From NCBI GenBank assembly GCA_900457075.1, contig UGYN01000002.1:5146001-5210000 (forward strand): a stretch of DNA of 64,000 nucleotides. Direction: 5' to 3'. This document shows, piece after piece, positions 1 through 10,144 of this stretch. Source of the DNA: Serratia quinivorans. GTDB lineage: Bacteria; Pseudomonadota; Gammaproteobacteria; Enterobacterales; Enterobacteriaceae. Both the position numbers and the translations under genes were made by a program. The notes beneath the pieces are model-generated. The model did not search any database, was not told the origin of the DNA, and worked only from the letters and a program-made list of their open reading frames with translations. The stretch's first letter is position 1; each line of letters opens with the position of its first letter.

Positions 1-383
1 CCATTTTACGGCGTGCCGGTGAACGCCAAAGCGTGGTGGAACTGGACAACGGCAAGGCGCTGGTACTGCCGATCGCCACGCCAGCCGGAGCGGAAGGCCA
101 GAGCGTTAACGTCGGCATTCGGCCGGAGCATATTCGCGGCGGTGAACTGGCCCAGTGCGAGTTTCAGGGAGAGGTGATGTTCGTTGAACATATGGGCAAT
201 GAAACCTATCTCTATCTGGATAATGGCAACGCTTGCGAGCCCTGGGTACTGCGTAACCCCGAGCGTTCGACCATTCAGGCCGGTGATACGGTGGGTGTGC
301 GTCTGCCGGTGGAGTGCTGTTATTTGTTTGACTCTCAGGGCCAGGCATTCCAGCGCATTCTGGCGTCGGAACAGGCGCATTAA
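1..383 (+). CDS. Sugar ABC transporter ATP-binding protein, C-terminal part (5' end outside window)
   Basis: Open from the window edge to a TAA at 381-383. The visible 126 residues are the C-terminal regulatory (TOBE-type) region of a MalK/UgpC/MsmK-class ATPase. The clearest signature is V-G-I-R-P-E-H-I, about 38 residues into the fragment, followed by short beta-strand-rich sequence. The nucleotide-binding domain itself is not in the window, so substrate class is inferred from family and context: an alpha-glucosidase starts 21 bases downstream on the same strand, suggesting import of an alpha-glucoside or sucrose isomer that the next gene hydrolyses. Confident for the family, weak for the substrate. 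Confidence 0.8.
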   Translation, partial: ILRRAGERQSVVELDNGKALVLPIATPAGAEGQSVNVGIRPEHIRGGELAQCEFQGEVMFVEHMGNETYLYLDNGNACEPWVLRNPERSTIQAGDTVGVRLPVECCYLFDSQGQAFQRILASEQAH

Positions 384-404
384 TCAATTAAAGGAAGTCG
401 GGAC

Positions 405-2076
405 ATGAGCAGTGGGCAAACCGTGCGTTGGTGGAAACAGGCGGTGGTTTATCAGATCTATCCGCGCAGCTTTATGGATTCTAACGGCGATGGCATTGGC
501 GATCTGAATGGCATCACCGACAAGCTGGACTATTTGCAGTGGCTGGGCATTGACGTGATTTGGATCTGCCCGATGTACCGCTCGCCGAACGACGACAATG
601 GTTACGATATCAGTGATTATCAGGCCATTATGACGGAGTTCGGCACCATGGCGGACTTTGACCGTTTGTTGGCCGAAGTGCATGCCCGCGGCATGCGTTT
701 GATACTGGATTTGGTGGTCAACCACACTTCGGATGAGCATCCGTGGTTTATTGAATCCCGGTCATCTCAATCGAGTGCCAAACGCGACTGGTATATCTGG
801 CGAGACGGCAAAAACGGCGCGGAACCCAACAACTGGGAAAGCATCTTCAACGGTTCCGCCTGGAAATATGACCCCGGCAGCGAACAATACTTTCTGCACC
901 TGTTCTCTGAACGTCAACCGGATCTGAACTGGGAGAATCCGCAGGTGCGTACGGCGCTGTATGACATGATGCGCTGGTGGCTGGACAAGGGCATTGACGG
1001 CTTCCGCATCGACGCTATCTGCCATATGAAAAAACAGCCGGGGCTGACCGATATGCCCAACCCGCAGGGACTGCGTTATGTGCCGTCGTTCGAACGGCAT
1101 CTTAACTACGACGGCCTGCTGGACTATGTCGATGACCTGTGCGAGCAGGTATTTAACCGCTACGACATCATGACGGTGGGCGAAATGAACGGGGCCTCGG
1201 CACAGCAGGGCGAGGACTGGGTGGGGGAACAGCACGGCCGCCTGAATATGATCTTCCAGTTTGAACACGTCAAACTGTGGGAAACCAGCCATCAGCAGTC
1301 ACCGGACGCTGGGCTCGATGTGATGGGTCTGAAAGATATCTTTACCCGCTGGCAGACATTGCTGGAAGGGAAAGGCTGGAACGCGTTGTACGTCGAAAAT
1401 CATGATATTCCGCGCGTGGTCTCTAAATGGGGTGACGATAAGCAGTATTGGCGTGAAAGTGCTACCGCCATCGCCGCCATGTATTTCCTGATGCAGGGAA
1501 CACCGTTTATTTATCAGGGCCAGGAACTGGGGATGACCAATACCCGCTTCACGAGTCTGGCCGATTTTAACGATATTGCCGCCAGAAACCGCTTTGCCAA
1601 ACTGCAGGAGCAGGGCATGGATGAAGCTCAGATCCTGGCGTTTCTCGGTCGTAGTGGGCGCGATAATTCACGAACCCCCAATGCAGTGGGACGACGGGCC
1701 TCATGCTGGCTTCAGTACCGTTACGCCGTGGTTCGCATTGAATGCCAACTTTGAACAGATTAACGTGGCGCGTCAGCGTAACGAGCCCGATTCGGTGCTG
1801 AGTTTTTACCGGGCCTTGATCCGGCTACGCAAGCAGGATCCGATGTGGGTCTATGGCCGTTACCAATTACAACTGGCGGCGCATCCCCATATTTACGCCT
1901 ACAGCCGTAGCCTTGACCAACGGCAAGGGTGGGTATTGTGCAACCTGAGTGGTGAAACACAACAAATTGACTCTCAACTCTTGCCATTGGGAAAAAGATC
2001 ATTGTTGTTGAGTAATTATTCCCACCAGGGTGAACGACAAATACTTCGTCCTTATGAGGCACGAATCTATCAATAG
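405..2076 (+). pseudogene. GH13 alpha-glucosidase (oligo-1,6-glucosidase type), one-base frameshift at about 1680
   Basis: Start ATG at 405 follows an AGGAAG ribosome site. About 557 residues when the frames are joined, normal for cytoplasmic GH13 alpha-glucosidases. Visible motifs are a calcium-binding DSNGDG stretch (about 25-30), region I DLVVNH (102-107), region II GFRIDA with the predicted nucleophile Asp203, predicted acid/base Glu260 in TVGEM, and NHD at 332-334. The first frame runs to a stop at 1754. Removing one A at 1680-1681 restores R-T-P-M-Q-W-D, the hallmark of this subfamily, and the frame continues to 2076. The gene sits directly behind a sugar ABC transporter ATPase, as palQ does behind palK in sucrose-isomer loci; that parallel is an inference. 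A real mutation and a sequencing error are both possible. Confidence 0.85.
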
Positions 2077-2765
2077 GGGAAATACGGCAATAGATTGAGC
2101 CAGGCCCTAAATTAATTTCTATGGGAAAGTTATTTTAAATCGCTAACTTTCCCAGTCAATGACTTCCCAGAAGAATGGAAAAATACCGTTTGGCCCACGT
2201 TAAGGCGTATGGGATGGCTTAAATCACCAGAAACCTTACAGACTTTTGTTTGATTCCTCCCCTTGTAGCCATAAAACCAATCAATTTGTTGATATTTAAT
2301 TCATTTTTCTTTTTGTGGGGAGCATTTCACGGGCTGTGCCCCAGCCGAAACACTACCTAAACCAAGGTGAAATTTTATGATTTTTTACGATTTCACTTTT
2401 AATTTCACATTAACAACTCATGTGTAGGCCCTAATGTTATTTTTTTTCACATGTCAACGTGCAACTTTAGCGCTACTCTGAACAGGCTGTGTCTAATTAA
2501 GGATGATGCCATGTGGAATATGCAAACTAACATAGGGATATGTTATGAATTCCTCTGTTGTCCCATTGAATTTCATTTCCTCGAAATTCTTTCCAAAAGC
2601 ACACCTTTTTCATGACTCCGCGATAACACTAATGGCGCAGGGTTAATTTGTCTTCAATTGTCAGGATGGCAATAATAATATCATGTTGTGATTATTATTT
2701 AATTGTTCTTTTTACAACCGGATAAATTTCTCGGCCAGTCTAATTATTCACTCAGGAGCACTCTA
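2077..2765 (+). other. 689-base AT-rich intergenic region
   Basis: No convincing gene. It holds a perfect 10-base inverted repeat (GGGAAAGTTA at 2123-2132, TAACTTTCCC at 2144-2153) shortly after the alpha-glucosidase. There is no T-run, so a simple intrinsic terminator is not certain. A 33-codon ORF at 2545-2646 has an AGGGA six bases upstream but no recognisable product. A 9-base inverted repeat lies at 2671-2699, just before the N-hydroxylase gene. Confidence 0.6.
2671..2699. promoter_or_regulatory. AT-rich inverted repeat upstream of N-hydroxylase; possible Fur-type operator
   Basis: AATAATAAT (2671-2679) and ATTATTATT (2691-2699) form a perfect inverted repeat about 70 bases before the start codon of a siderophore-type monooxygenase. 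Fur sites are AT-rich repeats of this general kind and iron control of such genes is usual, but the 19-base Fur consensus is not matched well. The assignment is an inference from context. Confidence 0.3.
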
Positions 2766-4044
2766 ATGAACCCGTGTTTGGACTTTATCGGTATTGGCAT
2801 CGGTCCGTCCAACCTCAGTATTGCTGCCCTTGGCAGCGAAATCGAAGGTTTTAATTGCAAATTCCTCGAGCGCAAATCGCAGTTTTCCTGGCATCCAGGC
2901 ATGATCCTGGCGGAATGCAGTATGCAGACCAGTTTTTTGAAGGATTTGGTGACCGCCGTCTCGCCAACCAACCCTTTTAGCTTCCTCAACTATCTGGTGA
3001 AAAGGAAAAAATTCTACCGTTTCCTGACAACGGAACAACGCACGGTGTCACGTGAAGAGTTTGCCGATTATCTCAACTGGGCTGCCACGGGGCTGGATTC
3101 GCTGGTTTTCAACCAGGACGTTCAGCGCGTGGAGTTTGATAGCCAACAGCGGCAGTATGTTGTCACCACCCAGAATCAGGTGTTTTACGCTAAACATGTC
3201 TGCGTGGGCATTGGCAAGAAAGTCAAACTGCCGGACTGCGTGACCGAACAAAATGCTCAATGTTTTCACGCCAGCGAAATGATGTTTCGCCAGCCAAACC
3301 TTAGCGGGAAACGGGTGGCCATTGTGGGCGGGGGGCAAAAGCGGAGCCGATCTGTTCCTTAATATTTTTCAGGGCGAGTGGGGCCAGCCAGAGCAACTGA
3401 GTTGGATCTCCCGGCGTAACAACTACAACGCTCTTGATGAAGCGGCATTTGCTAACGAGTATTTTACGCCCGATTATGTCGACGACTTCTACACGCTCAG
3501 CAACACCGCCAAACAGCAGATGCTGCGCGAACAAAAAATGACCTCCGATGGCATCACCAGTGAGTCTCTTTTGGCTATTTATCGCGCCATGTATCACCGT
3601 TTCGATGTTCTGCAAGAAAAACGCTGGGTACGCCTGCTACCCAGCCGCTCAGTGACGGCCCTTAATGCCCAGGATAATTTTTATCGGTTGGAGACGCAGC
3701 ATCATCTTGACCAGGGGCGCGAGACCCTGGATGCCGATGTGGTTATCTTTGCTACCGGTTATGAACAGGCTCAACCGGCTTTTCTTGCCTCCCTGGCGGA
3801 CCGGATGTTAACCGATGCCGATGGGCAATATCGTATTGCCTCTGATTTTACTCTGGAGCGTGAGGGGGAGCATGAGAATGCTCTGTTTGCCGTCAATGCC
3901 AGCATGGGCCACCACGGGATTGCCGATCCTCAGCTCAGTCTGGTGGCCTGGCGATCGGCCCGTATCCTCAATCGGGTGCTGGGCGAGAATAAATTTGATC
4001 TGAGTACCGCGCCGGCGATGATTCAATGGCGCAGTGAGCAATAA
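2766..4044 (+). pseudogene. Lysine/ornithine N-monooxygenase (siderophore type), one-base frameshift at about 3337
   Basis: The start ATG at 2766 has AGGAG seven bases upstream. The joined product is about 425 residues, normal for the IucD/AlcA/PvdA family of FAD- and NADPH-dependent enzymes that hydroxylate the side-chain amine of lysine, ornithine or a diamine in hydroxamate siderophore synthesis. The FAD-binding motif GIGIGPSN is at about residues 9-16. The NADPH-binding motif G-G-G-Q-S-G-A-D is cut by an extra base in G6-C-A4 (3330-3340), where the first frame stops at 3362. An ATGYE motif lies near the C-terminus. No NRPS or NIS synthetase gene is in the window, so the siderophore is unknown. 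Family sure, substrate unknown. Confidence 0.85.
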
Positions 4045-4122
4045 CAGCCAATAGCAACAAATCTCCTTTGGTTCCTTCCAGGAGCCGTTTTAATACTTTG
4101 TTCAAGTTATGAGACAGGTTGT

Positions 4123-5002
4123 ATGAAAAAGAATATTAATAAATTTATCATGAACCAATTGGCTACATTCACACCGACTTTTAAAACCAAATTAATATAT
4201 AAAAAAAGCATTCGGGAAGAGGTTAAATCTTAACCCGCCTGTGACCTGGAACGAAAAGATAAACTATCTAAAACTTAACGATTACAGCAACAATGCACTG
4301 GTTACGCAATGTGCGGATAAATACGCAGTCAGGGAGTATTTGAAGGCGAAAGGGTGTGAAGAAATTCTCAATGAGCTTTACTTCGTTTGCGATTCAGTCG
4401 ATGAGATCCCTTGGGCTTCCTTGCCTGATAAGTTTGTGATTAAGGGCAATCATGGTTCAGGTTACAACCTGATTTGTCAGGATAAAAAGTCGCTGGACGT
4501 TACCAATGCCGCGAAAACCATTGATAACTGGATGAAAGAGGACTACTGGAAGGTCTATGCAGAGCTGAACTATAAGCAAATCAATAAAAAGATAATAGGT
4601 GAGAAATTTATAGAGTCATCCAGTGGTCATGGCCCTGATGATTATAAAATATACTGTTTCCATGGTGTGCCTTACTGCACATTACTTTGTGTTGGCAGAG
4701 AAACCGGCATGCCGAAATATTACTTTTTTGACAAAGACTTCAAGTTTCTTTGCTACAGCCAGGATTGCCTGGCGCTTAGTCAGCAGGAGATAGATGCCTT
4801 TGTTAAACCCGCGGGATATGACGAGCTCTTCGAGTACGCCAGAAAATTATCTGCGCCCTTTGAGTTTGTCCGTGTCGATTTCTATATTGCCAACGGCAAA
4901 CCCATTTTTGGCGAATTGACCTTTACTCCCTCCGCAGGTATTGATACGGATATGCTCGAATCAACCGATATTTTGCTCGGGAAGATGCTCCAGTTGAAAT
5001 AA
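4123..5002 (+). CDS. TupA-like ATP-grasp protein, frameshift in A7 at 4201-4207
   Basis: Conceptually about 293 residues. The start near 4123 is approximate. The downstream frame has F-V-I-K-G-N-H-G-S-G-Y-N, typical of the TupA-like ATP-grasp family often found in surface polysaccharide or peptidic-polymer loci. Uninterrupted reading is only available from a GTG at 4241. Dropping one A from A7 at 4201-4207 joins the upstream frame to give Y-K-K-A-F-G-K-R-L-N-L-N-P-P, matching the usual family N-terminus, so the short form is probably an artefact. No polysaccharide genes are nearby. Its neighbour is an amine N-hydroxylase, so it might ligate an amino acid in a small-molecule pathway, but that is speculation. 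Base composition is more AT-rich than most genes here. Confidence 0.7.
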
Positions 5003-5064
5003 CCTCAACACTGACTGCTGCCGGCGTAGTTCTGCCACATAAGGTATGCCAGTTAACATCCGAT

Positions 5065-5091
5065 GCCCTGTTAACGCCGCAGGGCGCTTTT
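5065..5091 (+). terminator. Rho-independent terminator after the ATP-grasp gene
   Basis: GCCCTG (5065-5070) pairs with CAGGGC (5080-5085) across a 9-base loop, followed by a T-run at 5088-5091. Confidence 0.7.
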
Positions 5092-5350
5092 ATCTGTAAG
5101 AAGTTTTCGCCTGCGGGCGTCTCCTTACTAGTTCAAGCAGTGAGAAGCCGCTGGACGTCTGTCGCTATGGTTTGAAACATAATACTATTTTTATATTTTC
5201 AATAAACGGATGCCAGACCCGCGAAAACTGGCAATAATGTCAGTCTGGCTGTTCACCAAACAGGCATTGCCAGACAGGGTGAGCAGGCTAATGGCCGCCA
5301 TCATGCAGGTCGAATTTTATCCGTATTCTTCGCAAGCTTCTGGAAGCAAG

Positions 5351-6793
5351 ATGCACACCACTGAGTTACCCGACGCCACTAAATTGCGCCTCGCGCTAAT
5401 CGTCTTTTTGCTGGTGTTCTGCACCTGCATTTTGGGTATTGAAAGTCGTCCCATCGGTCTGTTAGCGCTATTTTGGCCAACCAATGCGGTACTTTTGGCC
5501 GTGCTGGTACGCTACCCGGCCATGGGCAGTCCTGTTGGCTGGTTGATGGCGATGTCAGGCTATTTGGCTGCGGATCTGATCACCGGCAGCCCGCTGGGCA
5601 AAGCCATATTGCTCAATGGTGCCAATATTGCCGGCGTGGCGGTCGGGTTTTATCTGTTTATGCGTTTATCGCCGCAGGTCAGAACCCTGGAACGCACCTC
5701 ATCGAGCATTTATCTGTTCGCTATCTGTCTGGCGAGCGCGACAGCTACGGCGTTACTTGGTGCCGGGGCTTCGGTGCTGCTGTTTGGCCGCCAGTATCTG
5801 CCTTCATTGGCGTTGTGGCTGTCTTCGGAATTTACCAACTACATCACGCTGATGCCGTTTATTCTGGCTTTTCCGCGGGACTGGAAAGGTTATCTTCGCA
5901 GCATTTTCCAGGCCGTGACCCTACGCAGCCAGTGGCCCAATACCGTCAGAAAAATCGCGGTGTTACTTCTGCTGCTGTTGGCCTGCTTCGGTAGCATCCT
6001 GATTGGTGGCCCCGGAGCGGTGATTTTCCCGATGCCGATCCTGCTATGGTTGGCGATGTCGTTCTCGCTGTTCAGCACAATGATCGCGGTATTGGTTTAT
6101 GTGTTGTGGTGCCACCTGGCGATAGATCTGGGCCTGATTACCACTAACCTTGATATGAAAATGCTGCAAAACACGGTGTCGATGCGACTTGGCGTGGCGT
6201 TACTGGCGCTGGGACCTATTGCCGTGGCCAGCATGAATTTTGCTCGCAATGCACTGCTGCAAAGGCTTGAGCACGTGGCGAATCATGATGCTCTGACCCA
6301 TGTATTGACCCGCAGCGCTTTTATGCAGCGCGGAACACGGCTGGTCAGCCAAAAGGGCGAGCGGATCTGCATCATGATGCTGGATATCGACTACTTTAAA
6401 TCGATCAATGACCGCTTTGGGCACGCCGGAGGTGATGCGGCGCTGCTGTCCTTTACCCGCGCCATTACTGGCGATCTGCGCGATAACGATTTGTTTGGCC
6501 GCATGGGGGGTGAAGAATTTGCGATCGTCGCACCCATTGCGCAACAGCAGGATGCGCTATCGCTGGCCGAACGTCTGCGTCACCGAGTTGAAATTGAATC
6601 CATCAACATGCCCGCAGGCGCTGCTTTACAGATCACCGTCAGCATCGGTATGGTCACCTGCATCGGCGGTTCCGGACAAAATCTGGACAACCTGCTGAAA
6701 ATCGCCGATCTGGCGGTCTATAAAGCCAAAAATAGCGGCCGCAACCGGGTCGCCACGCCAGAACTCCTGCCGCACCATTCCACCGAGATCTAA
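5351..6793 (+). CDS. Membrane-bound diguanylate cyclase (MASE1-like sensor plus GGDEF)
   Basis: The N-terminal half is a run of hydrophobic segments (roughly seven or eight) resembling the MASE1 integral membrane sensor. The last 160 residues or so are a GGDEF domain. The catalytic loop reads GGEEF (codons 6506-6520). Five residues before it is R-D-N-D, fitting the RxxD inhibitory site for c-di-GMP feedback. Predicted role: two GTP to c-di-GMP at the inner membrane in response to an unknown signal, typically favouring sessile growth. No EAL domain. The frame is open from 5210. I favour ATG 5351 because it has GGAAG at 5341-5345 and the membrane region begins right after it; 5210, 5291 and 5306 are alternatives. 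Stands alone. Confidence 0.85.
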   Translation: MHTTELPDATKLRLALIVFLLVFCTCILGIESRPIGLLALFWPTNAVLLAVLVRYPAMGSPVGWLMAMSGYLAADLITGSPLGKAILLNGANIAGVAVGFYLFMRLSPQVRTLERTSSSIYLFAICLASATATALLGAGASVLLFGRQYLPSLALWLSSEFTNYITLMPFILAFPRDWKGYLRSIFQAVTLRSQWPNTVRKIAVLLLLLLACFGSILIGGPGAVIFPMPILLWLAMSFSLFSTMIAVLVYVLWCHLAIDLGLITTNLDMKMLQNTVSMRLGVALLALGPIAVASMNFARNALLQRLEHVANHDALTHVLTRSAFMQRGTRLVSQKGERICIMMLDIDYFKSINDRFGHAGGDAALLSFTRAITGDLRDNDLFGRMGGEEFAIVAPIAQQQDALSLAERLRHRVEIESINMPAGAALQITVSIGMVTCIGGSGQNLDNLLKIADLAVYKAKNSGRNRVATPELLPHHSTEI

Positions 6794-6817
6794 AGCCCGG
6801 CCGCCCTCGTCATGGTT

Positions 6818-6835
6818 GACCCCGCTAATGGGGTC
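6818..6835. terminator. Stem-loop after the diguanylate cyclase gene, possible terminator
   Basis: GACCCC (6818-6823) pairs with GGGGTC (6830-6835) across GCTAAT. A weaker outer pairing CCCTC/GAGGG surrounds it. There is no T-run on the plus strand, so the terminator role is uncertain. Confidence 0.35.
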
Positions 6836-6906
6836 TAAAATGGAAGAGGGCGCAGGCAGTTCCGCCGGCGCCATCCCGACTGTCTAATCGACAAGAGGAC
6901 ACTCCG

Positions 6907-7260
6907 ATGAAATATGTTGATGGTTTTGTAGTGGCGGTGCCGGCCGCCAATAAGGAGGCGTATCAAAAACTGGCCGCCGCGGCTGCACCGCTGTTTAAAG
7001 AGTTTGGGGCTACGCGGGTCGTCGAATGCTGGGGCAATGATGTTCCCGACGGAAAACTCACTGACTTTCGCGGTGCGGTTAAGGCCGAGGCCGACGAAGT
7101 GGTGGTGTTCAGTTGGATCGAATACCCGTCAAAAGAGGTTCGCGATGACGCCAACCAGAAGATGATGGCCGATCCGCGCATGAAAGCGCTCGGCGATCAA
7201 ATGCCGTTTGACGGTAAACGTATGATCTTCGGCGGCTTCGAACCTATCCTGGACCAGTAG
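6907..7260 (+). CDS. DUF1428 family protein
   Basis: 117 residues starting at ATG 6907 behind AAGAGGAC. The sequence from M-K-Y-V-D-G-F-V to the C-terminal F-D-G-K-R-M-I-F-G-G-F matches the small DUF1428 (YbaA-like) family, cytoplasmic proteins with a dimeric alpha-beta barrel-like fold and no established reaction. No signal peptide or membrane segment. The next gene begins 12 bases downstream, so the two are probably co-transcribed. Confidence 0.85.
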   Translation: MKYVDGFVVAVPAANKEAYQKLAAAAAPLFKEFGATRVVECWGNDVPDGKLTDFRGAVKAEADEVVVFSWIEYPSKEVRDDANQKMMADPRMKALGDQMPFDGKRMIFGGFEPILDQ

Positions 7261-7272
7261 CGGAGGGGTATC

Positions 7273-7743
7273 GTGAAAATTACCCAACACCTGTGGTTTG
7301 AGAAGGATATGGAAGCGGCACTGCGTTGCTATATCGCTTTGATCCCCGGCTCTTCCCTGACCTGGCAATCCACTTTGCCGGCCGATACTCCCAGCGGCCC
7401 GGCCGGCAGCGTAAAACTGGCGTCTTTTACCCTTGGCGATCAGCGCTATGCAGCGATTGAGGCCGGCCCGTTGGATGCTTTCAATCACAGTTTTTCCATT
7501 ATGGTCGAATGTGCCGATCAGGCAGAAGTCGATCGACTCTGGCAAGCGCTGAGTGACGGTGGCAAGGTTGAGCAGTGCGGTTGGCTGCGCGATCGCTGGG
7601 GGCTGAGCTGGCAGATAGTTCCCAAGCGGTTGGCCGAACTGATGAGTGACTCCGACAGTGCGAAGGTACGCAGGGTCACCGAAGCGATGCTGCAGATGGT
7701 CAAACTGGATATCGCCGGATTGGAGGCGGCGGCGCGCGGATAA
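7273..7743 (+). CDS. VOC-superfamily protein (PhnB / 3-demethylubiquinone methyltransferase-like fold)
   Basis: 156 residues. The GTG start at 7273 is preceded by CGGAGGGG, a strong ribosome site that decides the start. The motif order (Q-H-L-W-F at the start, then F-N-H-S-F-S-I and an R-W-G-L-S-W-Q-I-V stretch) is typical of PhnB-like proteins of the vicinal oxygen chelate superfamily. Members are often annotated as glyoxalase-like or as 3-demethylubiquinone methyltransferases without evidence, so the reaction is unknown. It forms a two-gene unit with the DUF1428 gene. Confidence 0.8.
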   Translation: MKITQHLWFEKDMEAALRCYIALIPGSSLTWQSTLPADTPSGPAGSVKLASFTLGDQRYAAIEAGPLDAFNHSFSIMVECADQAEVDRLWQALSDGGKVEQCGWLRDRWGLSWQIVPKRLAELMSDSDSAKVRRVTEAMLQMVKLDIAGLEAAARG

Positions 7744-7758
7744 GATTACGCGGGTTGA

Positions 7759-7790
7759 TGCCCCGTAGCATCCAGAGTTACGGGGCATTT
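7759..7790 (+). terminator. Rho-independent terminator
   Basis: TGCCCCGTA (7759-7767) pairs perfectly with TACGGGGCA (7779-7787), followed by TTT. It ends the DUF1428/VOC unit. Confidence 0.65.
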
Positions 7791-7953
7791 AAGGTGATTC
7801 AGCATCACTCAAACCGTCAGTACGGCTGATAAATTGACGAGCATCATCTTTTTGCATCAATCCTGCTCACGCAAGGCTCAAATTTTATCATTTGTCAGCC
7901 TGGGGAAATCGCTGCACCCTAGAGCTAACCTTTATGCAGCGCAGAGAACAACT

Positions 7954-9291
7954 ATGGAAAAGACACAGATTCAGCAGCTGGTTAAGCAATTCCCGCTGGT
8001 GCAGGAACTGATCGAATTAAACCCGGTAACCTGGTTCAACCCACGAGCGACCACTTTGCAGGCCGGGTTGCCGTTCGTTGGGCTGGATGCCGCAGACGTG
8101 GCCGACGCAGAACAACGTCTGGCGCGTTTCGCCCCTTATCTGAGTGCCGCCTTCCCGGAAACCCGAGCCGCAAATGGCGTGATTGAATCCGAAGTCGTGG
8201 CGCTTCCTGCAATGCAAACTGCGCTCGACCAACGTTATGGCTTGTCGCTAGCCGGCCGGTTGCTGTTGAAAAAGGACAGCCATCTGCCAATTTCCGGTTC
8301 GATCAAGGCGCGCGGCGGTATCTACGAGGTGCTGGCGCATGCGGAAAAACTGGCGCTGGCAGCGGGGCTGCTGCAACTGACGGACGACTACGCCAAGCTG
8401 TTCTCGGCGGAGTTTCGCGAATTCTTTGGCGGTTACCGCATTGCCGTCGGCTCGACCGGTAATCTGGGCATGTCGATCGGTATTATCAGCGCCCGGCTGG
8501 GGTTTAGCGTGAGCGTGCATATGTCGGCGGACGCTCGCGAATGGAAAAAACAGAAGCTGCGTGACAATGGCGTCAACGTGGTGGAGTACGAACAGGATTA
8601 TGGCGTTGCCGTTGAACAGGGCCGTTTGCAGGCGGCGAGCGATCCGCGCTGTTTCTTTATCGATGACGAGAATTCACAGACGCTGTTTCTGGGCTATGCC
8701 GTGGCCGGTGGCCGTCTGAAACGTCAGTTTGCCGAAAGTGGCGTCCAGGTTGATGCTCAGCACCCATTGTTTGTTTATTTGCCTTGTGGCGTTGGCGGCG
8801 GGCCAGGCGGGGTGGCCTTTGGGCTGAAACTGGCCTTTGGCGACCATGTACACTGCATCTTTGCCGAACCGACGCATTCACCTTGCATGTTGCTTGGTGT
8901 GCATACCGGCCTGCACGATGGTATCGCGGTACAGGATCTGGGCATTGATAACCAGACCGCGGCGGACGGGCTGGCGGTAGGGCGCGCATCCGGCTTTGTC
9001 GGCCGGGCTATGGAGCGCCTGCTCTCCGGCTTCTACACCCTCAGCGACCGCGAGATGTTTGCACTGCTGGGGTTATTGGACAGTCATGAGCATATTCAGC
9101 TAGAACCTTCAGCATTGGCGGGGATGCCGGGGCCGTGGCGCGTGACGGCTGACACTGAGTGGTTGGCGGCCCAGGGCTTGAATGAGCAACAAATGAAAAA
9201 TGCCACCCACCTGGTGTGGGCGACCGGTGGCGGCATGGTGCCTGAGGCGGAAATGGCCAAGTACCTGGCCAACGCGCGCCAGTCGATTTAG
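7954..9291 (+). CDS. dsdA: D-serine dehydratase (D-serine ammonia-lyase)
   Basis: 445 residues, close to the 442 of E. coli DsdA. A PLP enzyme converting D-serine to pyruvate and ammonia in the cytoplasm. The PLP lysine is Lys118 in S-I-K-A-R-G-G, the same position as in E. coli, and the phosphate-binding glycine loop reads G-V-G-G-G-P-G-G. The frame is open from 7834, but ATG 7954 (M-E-K-T-Q-I) gives the expected N-terminus; its ribosome site is weak. The usual partners dsdX and dsdC are absent; a CycA-like permease far away at 62768 could supply substrate. It overlaps the convergent pcaR gene by four bases. Confidence 0.93.
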   Translation: MEKTQIQQLVKQFPLVQELIELNPVTWFNPRATTLQAGLPFVGLDAADVADAEQRLARFAPYLSAAFPETRAANGVIESEVVALPAMQTALDQRYGLSLAGRLLLKKDSHLPISGSIKARGGIYEVLAHAEKLALAAGLLQLTDDYAKLFSAEFREFFGGYRIAVGSTGNLGMSIGIISARLGFSVSVHMSADAREWKKQKLRDNGVNVVEYEQDYGVAVEQGRLQAASDPRCFFIDDENSQTLFLGYAVAGGRLKRQFAESGVQVDAQHPLFVYLPCGVGGGPGGVAFGLKLAFGDHVHCIFAEPTHSPCMLLGVHTGLHDGIAVQDLGIDNQTAADGLAVGRASGFVGRAMERLLSGFYTLSDREMFALLGLLDSHEHIQLEPSALAGMPGPWRVTADTEWLAAQGLNEQQMKNATHLVWATGGGMVPEAEMAKYLANARQSI

Positions 9292-10124
9292 TGGTTTAGC
9301 AGCGAAAGTTCCTGTGAGCCTTCGAGCAGGATCGGCAGGATACGTTCGGTCAGTTCGCTCAGCGGGACATGGCCGGCCTGCACCCCAACGTTTAACGCGG
9401 CAGTGACGCCGCCGTTGACCGAGGTAATCGGTACCGCGATGGATCGCAGACCGATTTCCAACTCCTGATCGTTAATCGCGTAACCCTGAGCGCGAACCTT
9501 ATCCAGTTCTTCACGCAGTTTATCAATCGAACTCAGGGTGTATTGCGTGTAGCGCGTCAGGGTGATGCGTTGCAGGTAATCCTCACGCTTATCAATCGGC
9601 AAATGGCTCAACAGCACCCGGCCCATAGAGGTGGCGAAGGCCGGCAGGCGGCTGCCGATGTTCAGATCTATGGTCATGATGCGTTCGGCAGAGGCACGGG
9701 CGATATACAAAATATTGTCGCCGTCCAGCGTGGCGATAGAACAGGACTCATTCAACAACTGGCTGATGTGTTTCAGCACCGGCTGGGTGGCTTTCGCCAG
9801 CGGCGTGGCACCAAGATAGGCATGGGCCAGCGTCAGGATCCGTGGGCGCAGCTCAAAGTTTTTGCCGTCCTGCGCGTAAACAAACCCCAGCTTGTTCAGG
9901 GTATACAGGCAACGACGCACCGCAGCGCGTGGAATGCCGGTTTTCTGGCTGATTTGTGAAATCGACATCAGACGACGCTGCGGAGTAAAAGCCTGGATCA
10001 CCTCAAGGCCGCGGGCCAGCGAGGCCATAAAATTGGGGTCGCCCTTAAAGGGATCGCCGCTGGCGGCGGACACTAAACTATCAGGCGCGGTGATTTCTTC
10101 GCCGTCGGTGATTTTGGTCATCAC
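9288..10124 (-). CDS. pcaR: IclR-family pca regulator (PcaR/PobR type)
   Basis: 278 residues: an N-terminal winged helix-turn-helix (about 35-95, beginning [12 protein letters not shown]) and an IclR effector-binding domain. The sequence from D-P-N-F-M-A-S-L onward is characteristic of the PcaR/PobR branch, which controls protocatechuate or 4-hydroxybenzoate genes. Context agrees: it lies beside pcaK, pobA and pcaBC, and sites resembling the Pseudomonas putida PcaR consensus precede those genes. Known PcaR proteins activate with beta-ketoadipate. The start codon is the first of two adjacent ATGs. It lies 20 bases behind the TetR gene on the same strand, so the two may be co-transcribed. PobR is the main alternative name. 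Confidence 0.85.
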   Translation of the reverse strand: MMTKITDGEEITAPDSLVSAASGDPFKGDPNFMASLARGLEVIQAFTPQRRLMSISQISQKTGIPRAAVRRCLYTLNKLGFVYAQDGKNFELRPRILTLAHAYLGATPLAKATQPVLKHISQLLNESCSIATLDGDNILYIARASAERIMTIDLNIGSRLPAFATSMGRVLLSHLPIDKREDYLQRITLTRYTQYTLSSIDKLREELDKVRAQGYAINDQELEIGLRSIAVPITSVNGGVTAALNVGVQAGHVPLSELTERILPILLEGSQELSLLNH

Positions 10125-10144
10125 AATCTCCCAGGGAGCAGTGC

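Noticed and set aside
2545..2646. 33-codon ORF with AGGGA six bases upstream
   Set aside because: No recognisable product, no domain, and lying in AT-rich intergenic sequence; the ribosome match could be chance.
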